Part shown: piece after piece, positions 54,681-64,000 of the stretch
Layout of the letters: each line of letters opens with the position of its first letter
Position numbering within the stretch: the stretch's first letter is position 1
Assembly (NCBI GenBank): GCA_947044405.1
Contig: CAMRHE010000206.1
Span: 2,852,001 to 2,916,000, forward strand
Reading direction: 5' to 3'
From: Leptodactylus fallax
Lineage: Eukaryota; Chordata; Amphibia; Anura; Leptodactylidae
Length of the DNA stretch: 64,000 nucleotides
Translations under genes and position numbers: made by a program
Notes under the pieces: generated by a model
The model's input: the letters and a program-made list of their open reading frames with translations, nothing else
Database searches by the model: none
What the model was told of the DNA's origin: nothing

Positions 54681-56180
54681 GCATATACAAACAGAGGTTT
54701 ACTGATTCCATTGAAAGGATTTGTTATATAGTTTCCATTAAAATATTGCTGATAAAAGGATTTGTATAGATTGCCTTTTGTAAGACAAAATCCAAAAACT
54801 GAAAACAGTTTTCCAAAATGTCTGAGAAATGAATCATGGACTCTTATGAGAAGTGGCACCACAGTAGCCACCTAAGTGGAAATCACTTTTTCACGTTTTC
54901 GCAGAAGCCATAAAATACAATTAACCACATGTTCCTCTTTAGGATACCATCTACACTTACTAAGCAAATCTGTGTTTGGAGCCGGAGTATCCTAGATATT
55001 TTCTAATTTATTAAATCATGGGCTTGATTAAGGTTAGAAAAAAAAGGGGAATGGGTCTGAGCTGCAGTACCAGACACAACCTGTGGTGATGAGTAGCGCT
55101 GTTCCTGGAAAAAAAAAAGCAAACATAAAATTGTAAACAACAATAATGTTCACTGTACTCATGACAGGGTTTCTAACAAGAATAAAACATTTAGCAGCTA
55201 ATTTTTGCTATATTCTTGTGACTTTTTTTTTCCAAAAGAGAGAATTCTAGGACATTCACATTGACCTTTTATTATTTTTTTCTTTACATATTTTCCCCAC
55301 TGAAGGTAACAGGGAAAATCATCCCAGATCTAATGTATTATAGGATTGCAGAGAATGAATTTCATCATGCTGTCTCTCTTCACAGTGTACACGTTACTGT
55401 TTGCTGTAATCTCCGCACGCCTCCACAAACCTCCTACACGTTACTCACACACCTTATTGTGATGACCTCAGGTAAGATTGAGTATTTCCTAGGCGTGAAG
55501 AGTGAGCTGTGTTTACCTGCACACACATCCAGGAATGCGCACTGCAAAAAATTATTTTAGTTTCTTTTTGTTATTATTATTTATTATTATTTTATTGTAT
55601 TTTATTTTCATGTTTGGAGAATGTACATGTATACTGCAAGGGCAAAAGTGTGCAGACCCCTGAAAAATGTGACCATATTTGTCTCTCTCACATCACCTTC
55701 CAAAACCATGAACTCAAGTTGATCTCTGATTTGCAGTCACAAAAGTCTCTGGCGGAAAATCATTCTAATACATTTTGTAACATGGCTTTAGGAATTTATG
55801 AACATTAACCCTATAAGGACGCAGGGTAGTTTAGGTGTAAAGGCTCTGCACCTGTTTTCATATTCTCCATCTCTGCCTTCCAAAATTCAGATAAAGTACA
55901 GATTATGTCTTGTTTTACGGTGTTCAATGTACGGCACAAATAATGTTATTTTTTTTTAAATTGGAGGAGGTTTTAACATTATTATTTAATTATTTTTTTT
56001 TAAATTCTTTTTAAAAAAACAAAAAAACAACCGAGGGGTTAAACTGCTGGGGTCGAAGTATTTTCCAACTCCACAGTTAGTACTGGATCTCAGCTGTTTA
56101 AGACAGTCAGGACCCAGAGACCATATAGCAGGTACAGCTCCTAACCTGCTACAGCTTGTGCAAATGGCATATTATAAGTT
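54681..56180. other. Intergenic; no gene established
   Basis: A fragment of the 22340 family lies at about 55050-55105. 55625-55800 begins ACTGCAAGGGCAAAAGTGTG CAGACCCC-like and may be a Tc1 terminal remnant. 55306-55471 looks superficially like an exon but I could not identify it. Confidence 0.35.
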
Positions 56181-56182
56181 AT

Positions 56183-56458
56183 GCTAGGGTCACACTAGCG
56201 TTCAGACTTTCGGCTCCTTCTGGTCCACTTGGGGACCCAAAAAATGGAAACCCTATCTGCTTAAAAAGCGGTTACACGTGGAAACCTCTGGATCCCATAG
56301 ACTGCAATGGAGGTTGCCAGGTTTCCTCCCGGTTTCTGACAAAAACTGCGGAGAGAAAAGTGCTCCTTGCAGGATTATTCTCTCCGCCTATTTTAAGCGG
56401 AATGGGGGACAGAGTCGCATACTGAGAGAGACTCAAACGCTAGTGTAACCTAGCATTA
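56183..56458. repeat. Inverted-repeat MITE ('GGGTCACACTAGCG')
   Basis: CTAGGGTCACACTAGCGTTC and AAACGCTAGTGTAACCTAG are inverted ends. Second copy of the 49857 family, with the middle TGCAATGGAGGTTGCCAGG and GGAATGGGGGACAGAG. Confidence 0.78.
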
Positions 56459-56749
56459 GAAAAACCACAATGCAATCTCACAACACTAATCCCTTTTTGG
56501 TCTTGTTTTGACGTTGCCCCAGTCTCCCACTGGGCCAGTGATCAGGTCACCACTGTGGCCAGTGATCGACTGACCAGTCATTTAATGAATGTTAAGAGAG
56601 ACTAGAAAGTAGAAGCCAGCCTGGAAGCCGTCCAGCGTCAAAACAGATGTCGATCAATGAGTTTATTGAATAATGCTTCTTTTATTTTTTAACCATTCTG
56701 AGCCAAACTTTTACTGACCAGTAAACACATTAAGACTTTTCACTTCCTA

Positions 56750-57117
56750 AAGGGAACCCGTCACCATGAAAATGTAGTCTAAACTGCAAACATCATGTGA
56801 TAGAGCAGGAGGAGCTGAGCAGACTTGTGGAAAATTATTCAGTATAACTTGTATTTTATTCATTTATTTTTCTGTTCTTTCTATGCTTTCTATGCTTAGA
56901 AAGAGTGATTGAGTCCAGAGGGCGGTCCTAACAGTGATTGACTGTTAGGACCGCCTGCTGGACTCAATCACTCCTTCTAAGCATACAGAAAACAGAGAAA
57001 TGGATAAATAAGTTCTACTGAATTGTTTCCCCATAAAACTATATATCAACTCAGCAAATCCTGTTCTATAAAATGTGGCCTGTAGATTATACAGTATTTT
57101 CATAGTGACAGGTTCCT
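56750..57117. repeat. Inverted-repeat MITE ('AAAGGGAACCCGTCACCATG')
   Basis: AAGGGAACCCGTCACCATGA pairs with TCATAGTGACAGGTTCCTTT. The centre is a strong hairpin: GTGATTGAGTCCAGAGGGCG with CGCCTGCTGGACTCAATCAC around 56938. Confidence 0.78.
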
Positions 57118-57189
57118 TTTGAGACTTAAGAGCATAAAGTCCATTCCACCTGGGAAGAATGGTCTGTGTATCTACTAGAGTTACTGGTC

Positions 57190-57540
57190 CAAACAAAGCT
57201 TTAAAAGAGGTTGTCAAGAAAGTTATATTTTACTTACTTCCTCTGGGATTTTTTTTTCATGTTGTACCTGGGGGTTCTGGGCTGGTTCCAACCATAGGTC
57301 ATGTCATTGGAACCAGCACCCAGCCTCTGAGTCACTCCTCCTCTCTCCTCTGCTTTCTTTACAGGTCTAATCTGATCTAGTCTGCCAGCCCCCATAGCAC
57401 AGGTAACTTACCTGTGATAATGGGAGAGGAGGGAGGAGGCAGAGCACTCATGGGGCCAGACTGCTGATTCCCAACCAAGGCATCTGGGGGTCATAACCAG
57501 CTCTGAATCCCCAGGTACTAGCACTTCAGTTTGGTTCAAC
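57190..57540. repeat. TTAA-type repeat related to 6724-7070
   Basis: TATTTTACTTACTTCCTCTG, GGTCATGTCATTGGAACCAG and the GGTAACTTACCTGTGATAAT centre parallel the intron-4 element. The right part ends AATCCCCAGGTAC. Confidence 0.5.
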
Positions 57541-58019
57541 TGAGCTGGACATGGGATGCTAAATCTGGTCAGTATATGAGCTAAGTTTCCCAGCTCGAGC
57601 CTTGCCCTGCAAACCTGGCCTAAGGGAGGTTAGTAGTGGATGTTAGCTCTTGCTTGGCATTCCCTTTCATAAAGTTGTCCAGTTCACTGTATATAAAATT
57701 TCCAACAATGCATTTCACCAAACTATGAGGAACAGCTGTAGAATATTATTCCTCTTGCACCAGGCTCTACTGTTGTCATCAGATTTCTAGACAGTGGCGA
57801 ATGATTCATCATCTCAGCTGCTCCAGTGGTGGTGTGCTATATGCCTGTCCATTCAGCATTTTGCATGGGGATTTGGGAATATTATGCAACTGGAAGCCCA
57901 ATCGATGACATTCTTGAAAGACAGTTTTTGGCAATAGTGATGAAGATGTTGTTTCTAGAGCCAGTTTAGAGTTCGACAGTGAGCGTTACAAGCACTAACA
58001 GACAGTTTTACTTACTATG

Positions 58020-58535
58020 AAGTTCAGCCCTTTACGATATTGCGAGAGTGTTAACCTAGAGGGCGCTGGTGAGTGACCCAAAAAAAGAGTTGAAAAGGTC
58101 CTTGGCCACACCCATACCTGGGGCTTCACTCCAGAGAGTGCACACAGCAGGAGAGTGCTGCTGGTGACCTGCAGGGAGCAGGTGGATTGCGGAACCAGTT
58201 GGAGACAGACAGGGGGTCTGTCCAAGAGAACTGGGTTCCAGAAGGGACTGGTTAAGCTCAGTGTGAGCCAGACTGCAAAGAAGTAACCTCAGTAAAGCTT
58301 CTTTCCCCCAGTAGTTAGTTAGGGCTCAAGAAGTGAGGTATTGCCCTGTGTGTGGGCTAGGCTGTTTTGTTATTTTTGTTCCTGTTATCACTTACTAGCT
58401 GAATAAAGCCATTTCTTTGGGATTGCCATTACCTGATATGCTGTTTATTTGGCACCAAGCGCCACCAACACCTTTGTAAAGTCCAGGAAGCTCCTACCTT
58501 TGATGCTAAACAACCCCCAATTGTCACAATATGTT
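58020..58535 (+). other. Possible solo LTR (uncertain)
   Basis: About 500 bp of even base composition with AATAAAGCCATTTCTTTGGG near 58401, a polyadenylation signal in a U3-R-like setting. I could not identify TG...CA ends with a matching duplication, a primer-binding site or any coding region. Confidence 0.25.
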
Positions 58536-59602
58536 CACACAGGGTGGATACAGTGTATGTTATTTGTCTGTATTTTATGAAATATCATCCCCATGGTGCA
58601 TGTATGCAAATGAAAATTCACCAACAATGTGAATTCATGTGACAGATTTTCACCCTTTCCGATGCATGCAGGAAAATCTGAATCGAATTTGCAAGAAAAT
58701 CAGCAACATATTCTAATTTCCAGCTGGGCTAATAATGTGTCTATATGTTTGATGCACCTTCTTGCTATATCAGGTGATGACTAGCCAAGTTATGGTAGGT
58801 AGGTGGATTTCTAATTTCATCTAATGTATATGGCCAACTTTAGACAGGAGGATTATGAACACATAATACAAACATAAAATGGCTAATATGTCATCCATGT
58901 GGTCGATATGACATGACGTGCTTCAGCCTTAAAACATTACACAGCTCTTAAGCCAAATATATTTTTAGAAATGTTTCCATTAGGGAGCTTACACCATACA
59001 ATGTGGCGCTGACCTTTAGGTGGCATACTTAAAGTGCTGATATTCATGCTTTAGTTTAGCCTTTACCTTTGATCTTCCTATAATCTACTACCTTGTTTTT
59101 GTTGAACAGTGAGAAAAACATCCAGTAAAGATATTTACTATGCTGCTTGTCCACAAATGTCATCTCTTGTCAAATAAAACTAATAAACAATACAAACAGC
59201 ATTTAGAATATTTTGAAGGGGTAGAAAAGTCAGAAAACACATTAGTCACATACTATTTTTCATGGCTTTTTTCATTGCCTTTTTTTTGTGTTTTTTTTTT
59301 CTTTTTGTGTTTTTGGCAAGCTGTTGTAATAAAATTTTGTAATTGTTTACACATACAACATTTTAACATATTTTGCAATGTTTTGACAGTCTGTGTCAAT
59401 TTTTATAGTCTTTGATCTAGGTAAGATGTATAAAAAAGGTGTGAACAAAATTTCACAACATAAAAAACACCAAAATGCATGTGAAAAAAACTCCATTACA
59501 AACAGACGTACATGACGGCACTAACAATAAGGCTATCAAAAATTAATTCTTCAGGTCATTATGGTGGTGTGGATGAATGTATGTGCAAGAAAATGTACTA
59601 TA
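58536..59602. other. Intergenic; no gene or repeat recognised
   Basis: AT-rich, with T-rich runs at 59278-59310. Nothing else stands out. Confidence 0.4.
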
Positions 59603-60275
59603 CAGTGGGAAAAAAAAGTATTTAGTCAGCCACCAATTGTGCAAGTTCTCCCACTTTAAAAGATGAGGCCGGCCTGTAATAGGGCCATGTATCGTGAGAT
59701 TTTGAGTGAAAACCTCCTTCCATCAGCGAGGGCATTGAAGATGAATCGTGGCTGGGTCTTTCAGCATGACAATGATCCCAAGCACACCGCCAGGGCAGCG
59801 AAGGAGCGGCTTCGTAAGAAGCATTTTAAGGTCCTGGAGTGGCCTACTCAGTCTCCAGATCTCAACCCCATAGAAAACCTTTGGAGGGAGTTGAAAGTCC
59901 GTGTTGCCCAGCGACAGCCCCAAAACATCACTGCTCTAGAGGAGATCTGCATGGAGGAATGGGCCAACATACCAGCAACAGTTTGTGCCAACCTTGTGAA
60001 GACTTACAGAAAATGTTTGACCTCTGTCATTGCCAACAAAGGATAAATAACAAAGTATTGAGATGAACTTTTGTTATTGACCAAATACTTATTTTCCACC
60101 ATAATTTGCAAATAAATTCTTTAAAAATCAGAAAATGTGATTTTCTGGATTTGTTTTCTCATTTTGTCTCTCATAGTTGAGGTCTACCTATGATGTCAAT
60201 TACAGGCCGGCCTCATCTTTTAAAGTGGGAGAACTTGCACAATTGGTGGCTGACTAAATACTTTTTTCCCCACTG
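59603..60275 (+). mobile_element. Tc1/mariner DD34E element, internally deleted (second family)
   Basis: 673 bp; TA at 59601-59602 and 60276-60277. Terminal repeats of about 78 bp (59603-59680 and 60199-60275), starting CAGTGGGAAAAAAAAGTATT. The left repeat is followed immediately by the second half of a transposase gene. Confidence 0.92.
59681..60046 (+). pseudogene. Tc1-like DD34E transposase, C-terminal third
   Basis: The open frame gives [40 protein letters not shown] with the second catalytic Asp, and [20 protein letters not shown] with the Glu, 34 residues apart. It ends naturally at the TAA at 60044-60046. The DNA-binding region and first Asp are deleted. The surviving part has no visible stop or frameshift, so the deletion may be the main defect. 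Confidence 0.9.
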
Positions 60276-60824
60276 TATATTAAATAATCATGTATTATTT
60301 GTTTGCAGACTTTATTTTTGTTATAGTTTGTTTTACTTATGTTTAATTTATATTTTATGTTACATAAAATGTCCTACTTTTTGGAACCAATTTCTCTCTG
60401 ACTCGCCAGCAGGCGTCTGTAAATCACGTGATCACAGGGTCCAACAGAGGCAGCGGCATTGCCGTTCCCTGTACTTACTTAGCACTCCTTCTACAACCAA
60501 ACCCTGTAAAATAAGATTAGCATCAACTTCTATGTCAGCAAAAAACATTAGGTGCATCAGTACTTATTAGAATAAGTACTAGCAAGTCCGGCTCACCAGG
60601 TTGTATACCTGCAGATGCACAGATGTGCAGGAAACTAACAGAGGAAGAAAGTAATCCAACATCTCATCTGGTGTAAGAACAGCCACTATTGCTTTCTTCC
60701 TCTATGAGTACCCATACCTTCTATATGGAAAGCCATGTGTTCATGAATATCAGTCTACAGGCAGAAGAAAAAAAATATAAGCAGCACCAATTTTATCAGG
60801 AATGGGCGCATAACCTTTGGATAA

Positions 60825-61154
60825 GGCCTCTTGCAGATGACTGTGGCAGAGATCAGTGTGCTCTCTGTGTTTTTCATGGATAGCACACTGACTCATTCAT
60901 TTCTATGGGCCCATACACATGACTGTGAATTACACGGTCACGTGTGCGGGCCGACAGTTCGGGCCGCAAAATATAGAACAGGCCCTATTCCTGTCCTATT
61001 TTTCGGCCCTGCTTCCATGGCTCCTAATCATTTAATGAAAGGGGCCGCGGAAGCACAGCCGGTGCATGGGAGACATCTGTGTGTCCCCCGTACACCGCCT
61101 GTGCCTTTAATTCACGGCTAGTCGGAAGCACACAGTTGTCTGCAATCGGCCTAA
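60825..61154. repeat. Inverted-repeat MITE, fuller copy of the 49219 family
   Basis: AAGGCCTCTTGCAGATGACT and CAGTTGTCTGCAATCGGCCT are inverted ends. TTACACGGTCACGTGTGCGG and CCTATTCCTGTCCTATTTTT are shared with the other copy in reverse. Confidence 0.75.
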
Positions 61155-61892
61155 GATTCCACGGTGCAAAGCAGTATAAAATAAATAATAAAATAAAAGT
61201 ATTAGCTTTATTCATCCATATGTTCACATACAACATTTTAACAGAAGTTACTACAGAAACATATATAGTATACAGTGATAAAAAATAATATAAAGACATT
61301 TGTTTCATACCAAAATAAAGTGCAGAGCGAGCTAGTTATAGCATGTGTCTTAGACCTTTATAATGTGCAAATTCTACAATGTTATTCTACAATGTAGTAT
61401 TTACAGTAATGTTTATCTCAAACTCTCTATTTAGTGATCAAGAGCTTATTGGTTCTCCTCCCATGCTACGTGTTTTTGTGTCACCATATTGGAAGATGTT
61501 TTTTTCAAGTAGTGTGAGGGATACAATTTTTTTCATCACTTTTTATCTGTATCTTGGGAAGCAGAATGGACAAATATCAGGAATTATTTGTACTTTGTAT
61601 TGTTTATTTTTTGATATATTAAGAAAACAATTTTGCAGTGTTAACATTTTGGTTAACTAGATCACTAATATAAAACACAGCAATACTTGTGTTACAGTAT
61701 ATTATGCCTGTCAGTGTAAAACTGATCTACATCCTATTCAGCTCTATCACTAGCAGGACTTATTAGGCGTACACAAATGGCAGACCTCGGGCCTTCTTTA
61801 GGCCACCAGTTGCTATGAAAATCCATTTGCACCCTGTGAATGCATCAATGGGGGTATGCAGCTGAGTACCAGTGAGAGCCATCTCCGTTGGG
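61155..61892. other. Intergenic; no gene recognised
   Basis: AT-rich, with no recognisable repeat or conserved frame. The small hydrophobic open frame at 61379-61660 has no recognisable content. Confidence 0.4.
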
Positions 61893-62266
61893 CTAAGGCC
61901 CCACATGGCGTCCCGCAACAAAAAAGCGCTGAGAGAAAAAAACGCCGTGGCAATGCATCGCAGTTTTTCCTGCAGAGATTTTCATAGAAAGTTCGCAGAG
62001 GTTTCCTCTGTGGACTTTCTGCTTCAATTATACCTATAGGAAAACCACCAGTGTTTCTGTAGGTATAATTGACATGCTGCGATTTCCAAAACCGCAACTG
62101 TTTTGGAAATAGCAGCGTGTCCGCTGTGCGTATTTACCGCAAAGTGGGGATGGGATTTGCTACAATCCCATCCACTTTACTCCGACTGTAAAACACCGCG
62201 TTTTTTCCGCGGCGTTTCTGCCGCTGGCATACTGCAGCATTTACGCCGCGTGGGACCCCGGCCTTA
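61893..62266. repeat. GGCCCCACGT palindrome family, longest copy
   Basis: 374 bp from CTAAGGCCCCACATGGCGTC to TTACGCCGCGTGGGACCCCG GCC. Landmarks in order: AAAGTTCGCAGAGG/CCTCTGTGGACTTT hairpin; TTATACCTATAGGAAAACCA and GTAGGTATAATTGACATGCT; GGGATTTGCTACAATCCCAT; a GC-rich CGCGTTTTTTCCGCGGCG end. Best local reference for the long subtype. Confidence 0.88.
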
Positions 62267-62789
62267 AAGGGTTAAACTCTAAGGGGTTATATGCCCAGAA
62301 GCAGAGTTATCTTCAATCTCAGGTATACAACAAACTCTCAGGTACAATATGATGCTGATACCCGTGCCATATGGTACAGTATGTATATGGCAGGTTAAAG
62401 TTGGGCTGTCAGAATAGAAACCTTTCCATTTTTAAGGGTTTCATTTTCTCAGAAGCTCCATTGACACTTTCTATATATGTCTAGAAATACATGTGGCTTC
62501 CTTAACAATGCTGTCTGTTTAATATGTGGAAGTAAAAACTTCCGTTACAAAACTGTATGTGTAATCAGGTCATTTTTATTTATTTTATGTCATTTATGTT
62601 TCCTATTTTTTATTCTGCTACTGTTTAAAAATTTTCCCTCCATAATAATTTTTCATGAATGTTTCAGAATCTGGACACAGGTGGTACTATGACGCCAATA
62701 CATTATGCCATCTGTGTTGGGCTGCTAAATTTACAGGTCTGAAGAGTCTCTGCGCTCATCTGGTGCCTATACGTTTTATTTATTTTCTG

Positions 62790-63400
62790 AAGAACATAGG
62801 GGGTCACAGAGAATATGTATATTTTCTAGGGGGCACAAAGAGGTACTATTTTTGGGGGGGCACATAGGGGTAATTATTATTGTGGTGGACACAAAGGAAG
62901 TCATAATTACTGGGTAGAGGAAGGAAGGAGCATTGCTGTTAATACTGTCTACAATCTACTAAGAGGAGGTATGCCTTATTATCATGTAAGGGCACAAATA
63001 AGTATTATTACTGTATGGGAGCACAAAGGAGGCACATTTTCTGTGTGGGACACTAACAAGAGCTCTATTACTGTTTGGAAGCTAAATGGATCACTGTTAC
63101 TTTTGGAGGCACTGAGAAGACAATTTTGACTGCGTCGGTACATGATCACTGTGATTGTATTGCATTGCATTATATATTAATAATATATTCTATTATTAGT
63201 ATATTATAGTAATTATTATATTATATATTGCATTAAAAATATAGCCAAACTTGGGCTGCAACTCTGTTGTGTACAAAATTAGGCACTTTAACTCTGTGTG
63301 CATTTTATCTTTTGGGGCACCACTTCTGTGTATGCAAAATATTTGGCACTATCTGGCAGTATTGTTTCAGGGGCACTGTCTGTGGCGCAATATTTCAGGG
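62790..63400. repeat. Degenerate tandem repeat ('GGCACAAAGGRGG...ATTACTG')
   Basis: Motifs GGGGGCACAAAGAGGTACTA, GGGGCACATAGGGGTAATTA, GACACAAAGGAAGTCATAAT, GAGCACAAAGGAGGCACATT and GGCACTGAGAAGACAATTTT recur roughly every 35-60 bp. The right part repeats GGCACT...ATTT words. It looks like an old decayed minisatellite. Confidence 0.55.
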
Positions 63401-63449
63401 TATATTCAGATGAGTGAAGACAAACAAAGAAGACAACTGTGAGTAATGA

Positions 63450-63975
63450 TATTTAAAGGGATTTTCCCATGAATATTACCATATTTAAATTTGTAGATAA
63501 TTAAAAGTTAAAAAGTTTTGCAAATATAAATGATTTAAAATTATACAGAGTTGTAAAATTTTCTCTAACCATCTTAGTGGTGACATCTGTTGTCTTTATT
63601 GGTTGCCAATGCATAAAACGATGAATGCATGAACTTTCTATGGTCTGGGACTTGTAAGAAACCCAGCCATGATTTCCTTATTGTGGCTGGATCATCTTCT
63701 CATACATGTAGTGTCCCTGCCTGATAGCCCAGCCACAATAAGGAAATCATGGCTGGGTTTCTGACAAGTCCCAGACCGATCAAAATGACAGATTGTCACC
63801 ACTAAGATGGAGAAATATAGAAATAAAGAAAGTTTTTAAATCCTGGCCAAATTTTCAATTATTAATATAATTAATATATTTATATAAATTAATATTAATA
63901 TATTAGCAAAATTGTTTATGTTTTAGTTGTCTACCAATTTAAATGTGGTTATGTTCGTGGGAAGGCCTCTCTACC
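63450..63975. mobile_element. Palindromic TTAA-type MITE, near-complete copy
   Basis: AAAGGGATTTTCCCATGAAT and ATGTTCGTGGGAAGGCCTCT form the ends, with ATATTTAAATTTGTAGATAA pairing with the CTACCAATTTAAATGTGG region. The core CCCAGCCATGATTTCCTTAT is mirrored by ATAAGGAAATCATGGCTGGG. The partial relative is at 21370. Confidence 0.78.
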
Positions 63976-64000
63976 ACAAACAGTTGGATTTTTTTCACTA

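Overview
This window is vertebrate nuclear DNA, most likely from a frog or toad (anuran). It carries one multi-exon vertebrate gene with GT-AG introns that are much longer than the exons. The rest is saturated with Tc1/mariner, hAT-like, LINE and TTAA-flanked palindromic repeats. Several repeats, such as the 'ACATAGTAACATAG' family, the 'TTAACCCCTTAG...' elements and the GGCCCCACGT palindromes, look to me like families common in frog genomes. The species assignment is inference; no marker gene is present.

The only cellular gene I can support is cdhr5 (cadherin-related family member 5, mu-protocadherin, MLPCDH), on the + strand from 3327 to 30577. Fourteen coding exons join in phase into 922 residues: four cadherin (EC) repeats, a Ser/Thr/Pro-rich mucin-like stalk in one 861-bp exon, a single transmembrane helix, and a cytoplasmic tail. 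The tail carries the conserved SILTK and GGYKSVWF blocks, an acidic run and a C-terminal PDZ-binding motif. The signal-peptide exon was not found and is probably upstream of the window. In mammals CDHR5 pairs with CDHR2 in the tip links between brush-border microvilli and is anchored through USH1C, ANKS4B and MYO7B.

Layout: 1-1587 is a DD38E Tc1-like transposon cut by the window edge. 1588-3326 is a repeat fragment and unassigned sequence. 3327-30577 is cdhr5, whose introns hold TTAA-flanked palindromes, a decayed Tc1 element (11964-13823), a LINE 3' end (minus strand, 16114-16700), a second DD38E element (25096-26729) and two nested TTAA-type elements (27241-29390). 30578-64000 shows no recognisable gene. 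It holds a 117-bp-arm hairpin (32405-32658), nested palindromes (33551-34986) and a hAT-like element with an internal minisatellite (38537-40257). Further right are an intact DD35E transposon (45672-47238), two internally deleted DD34E elements (43386-44318, 59603-60275), a truncated Tc1 (50982-52110) and about twenty copies of the GGCCCCACGT palindrome family.

I saw no sign of a novel multi-gene system. The items most worth following up are the intact DD35E transposase, the hAT-like element with its expanded internal array, the alternating 60-bp mucin repeat of cdhr5 and the GGCCCCACGT family.
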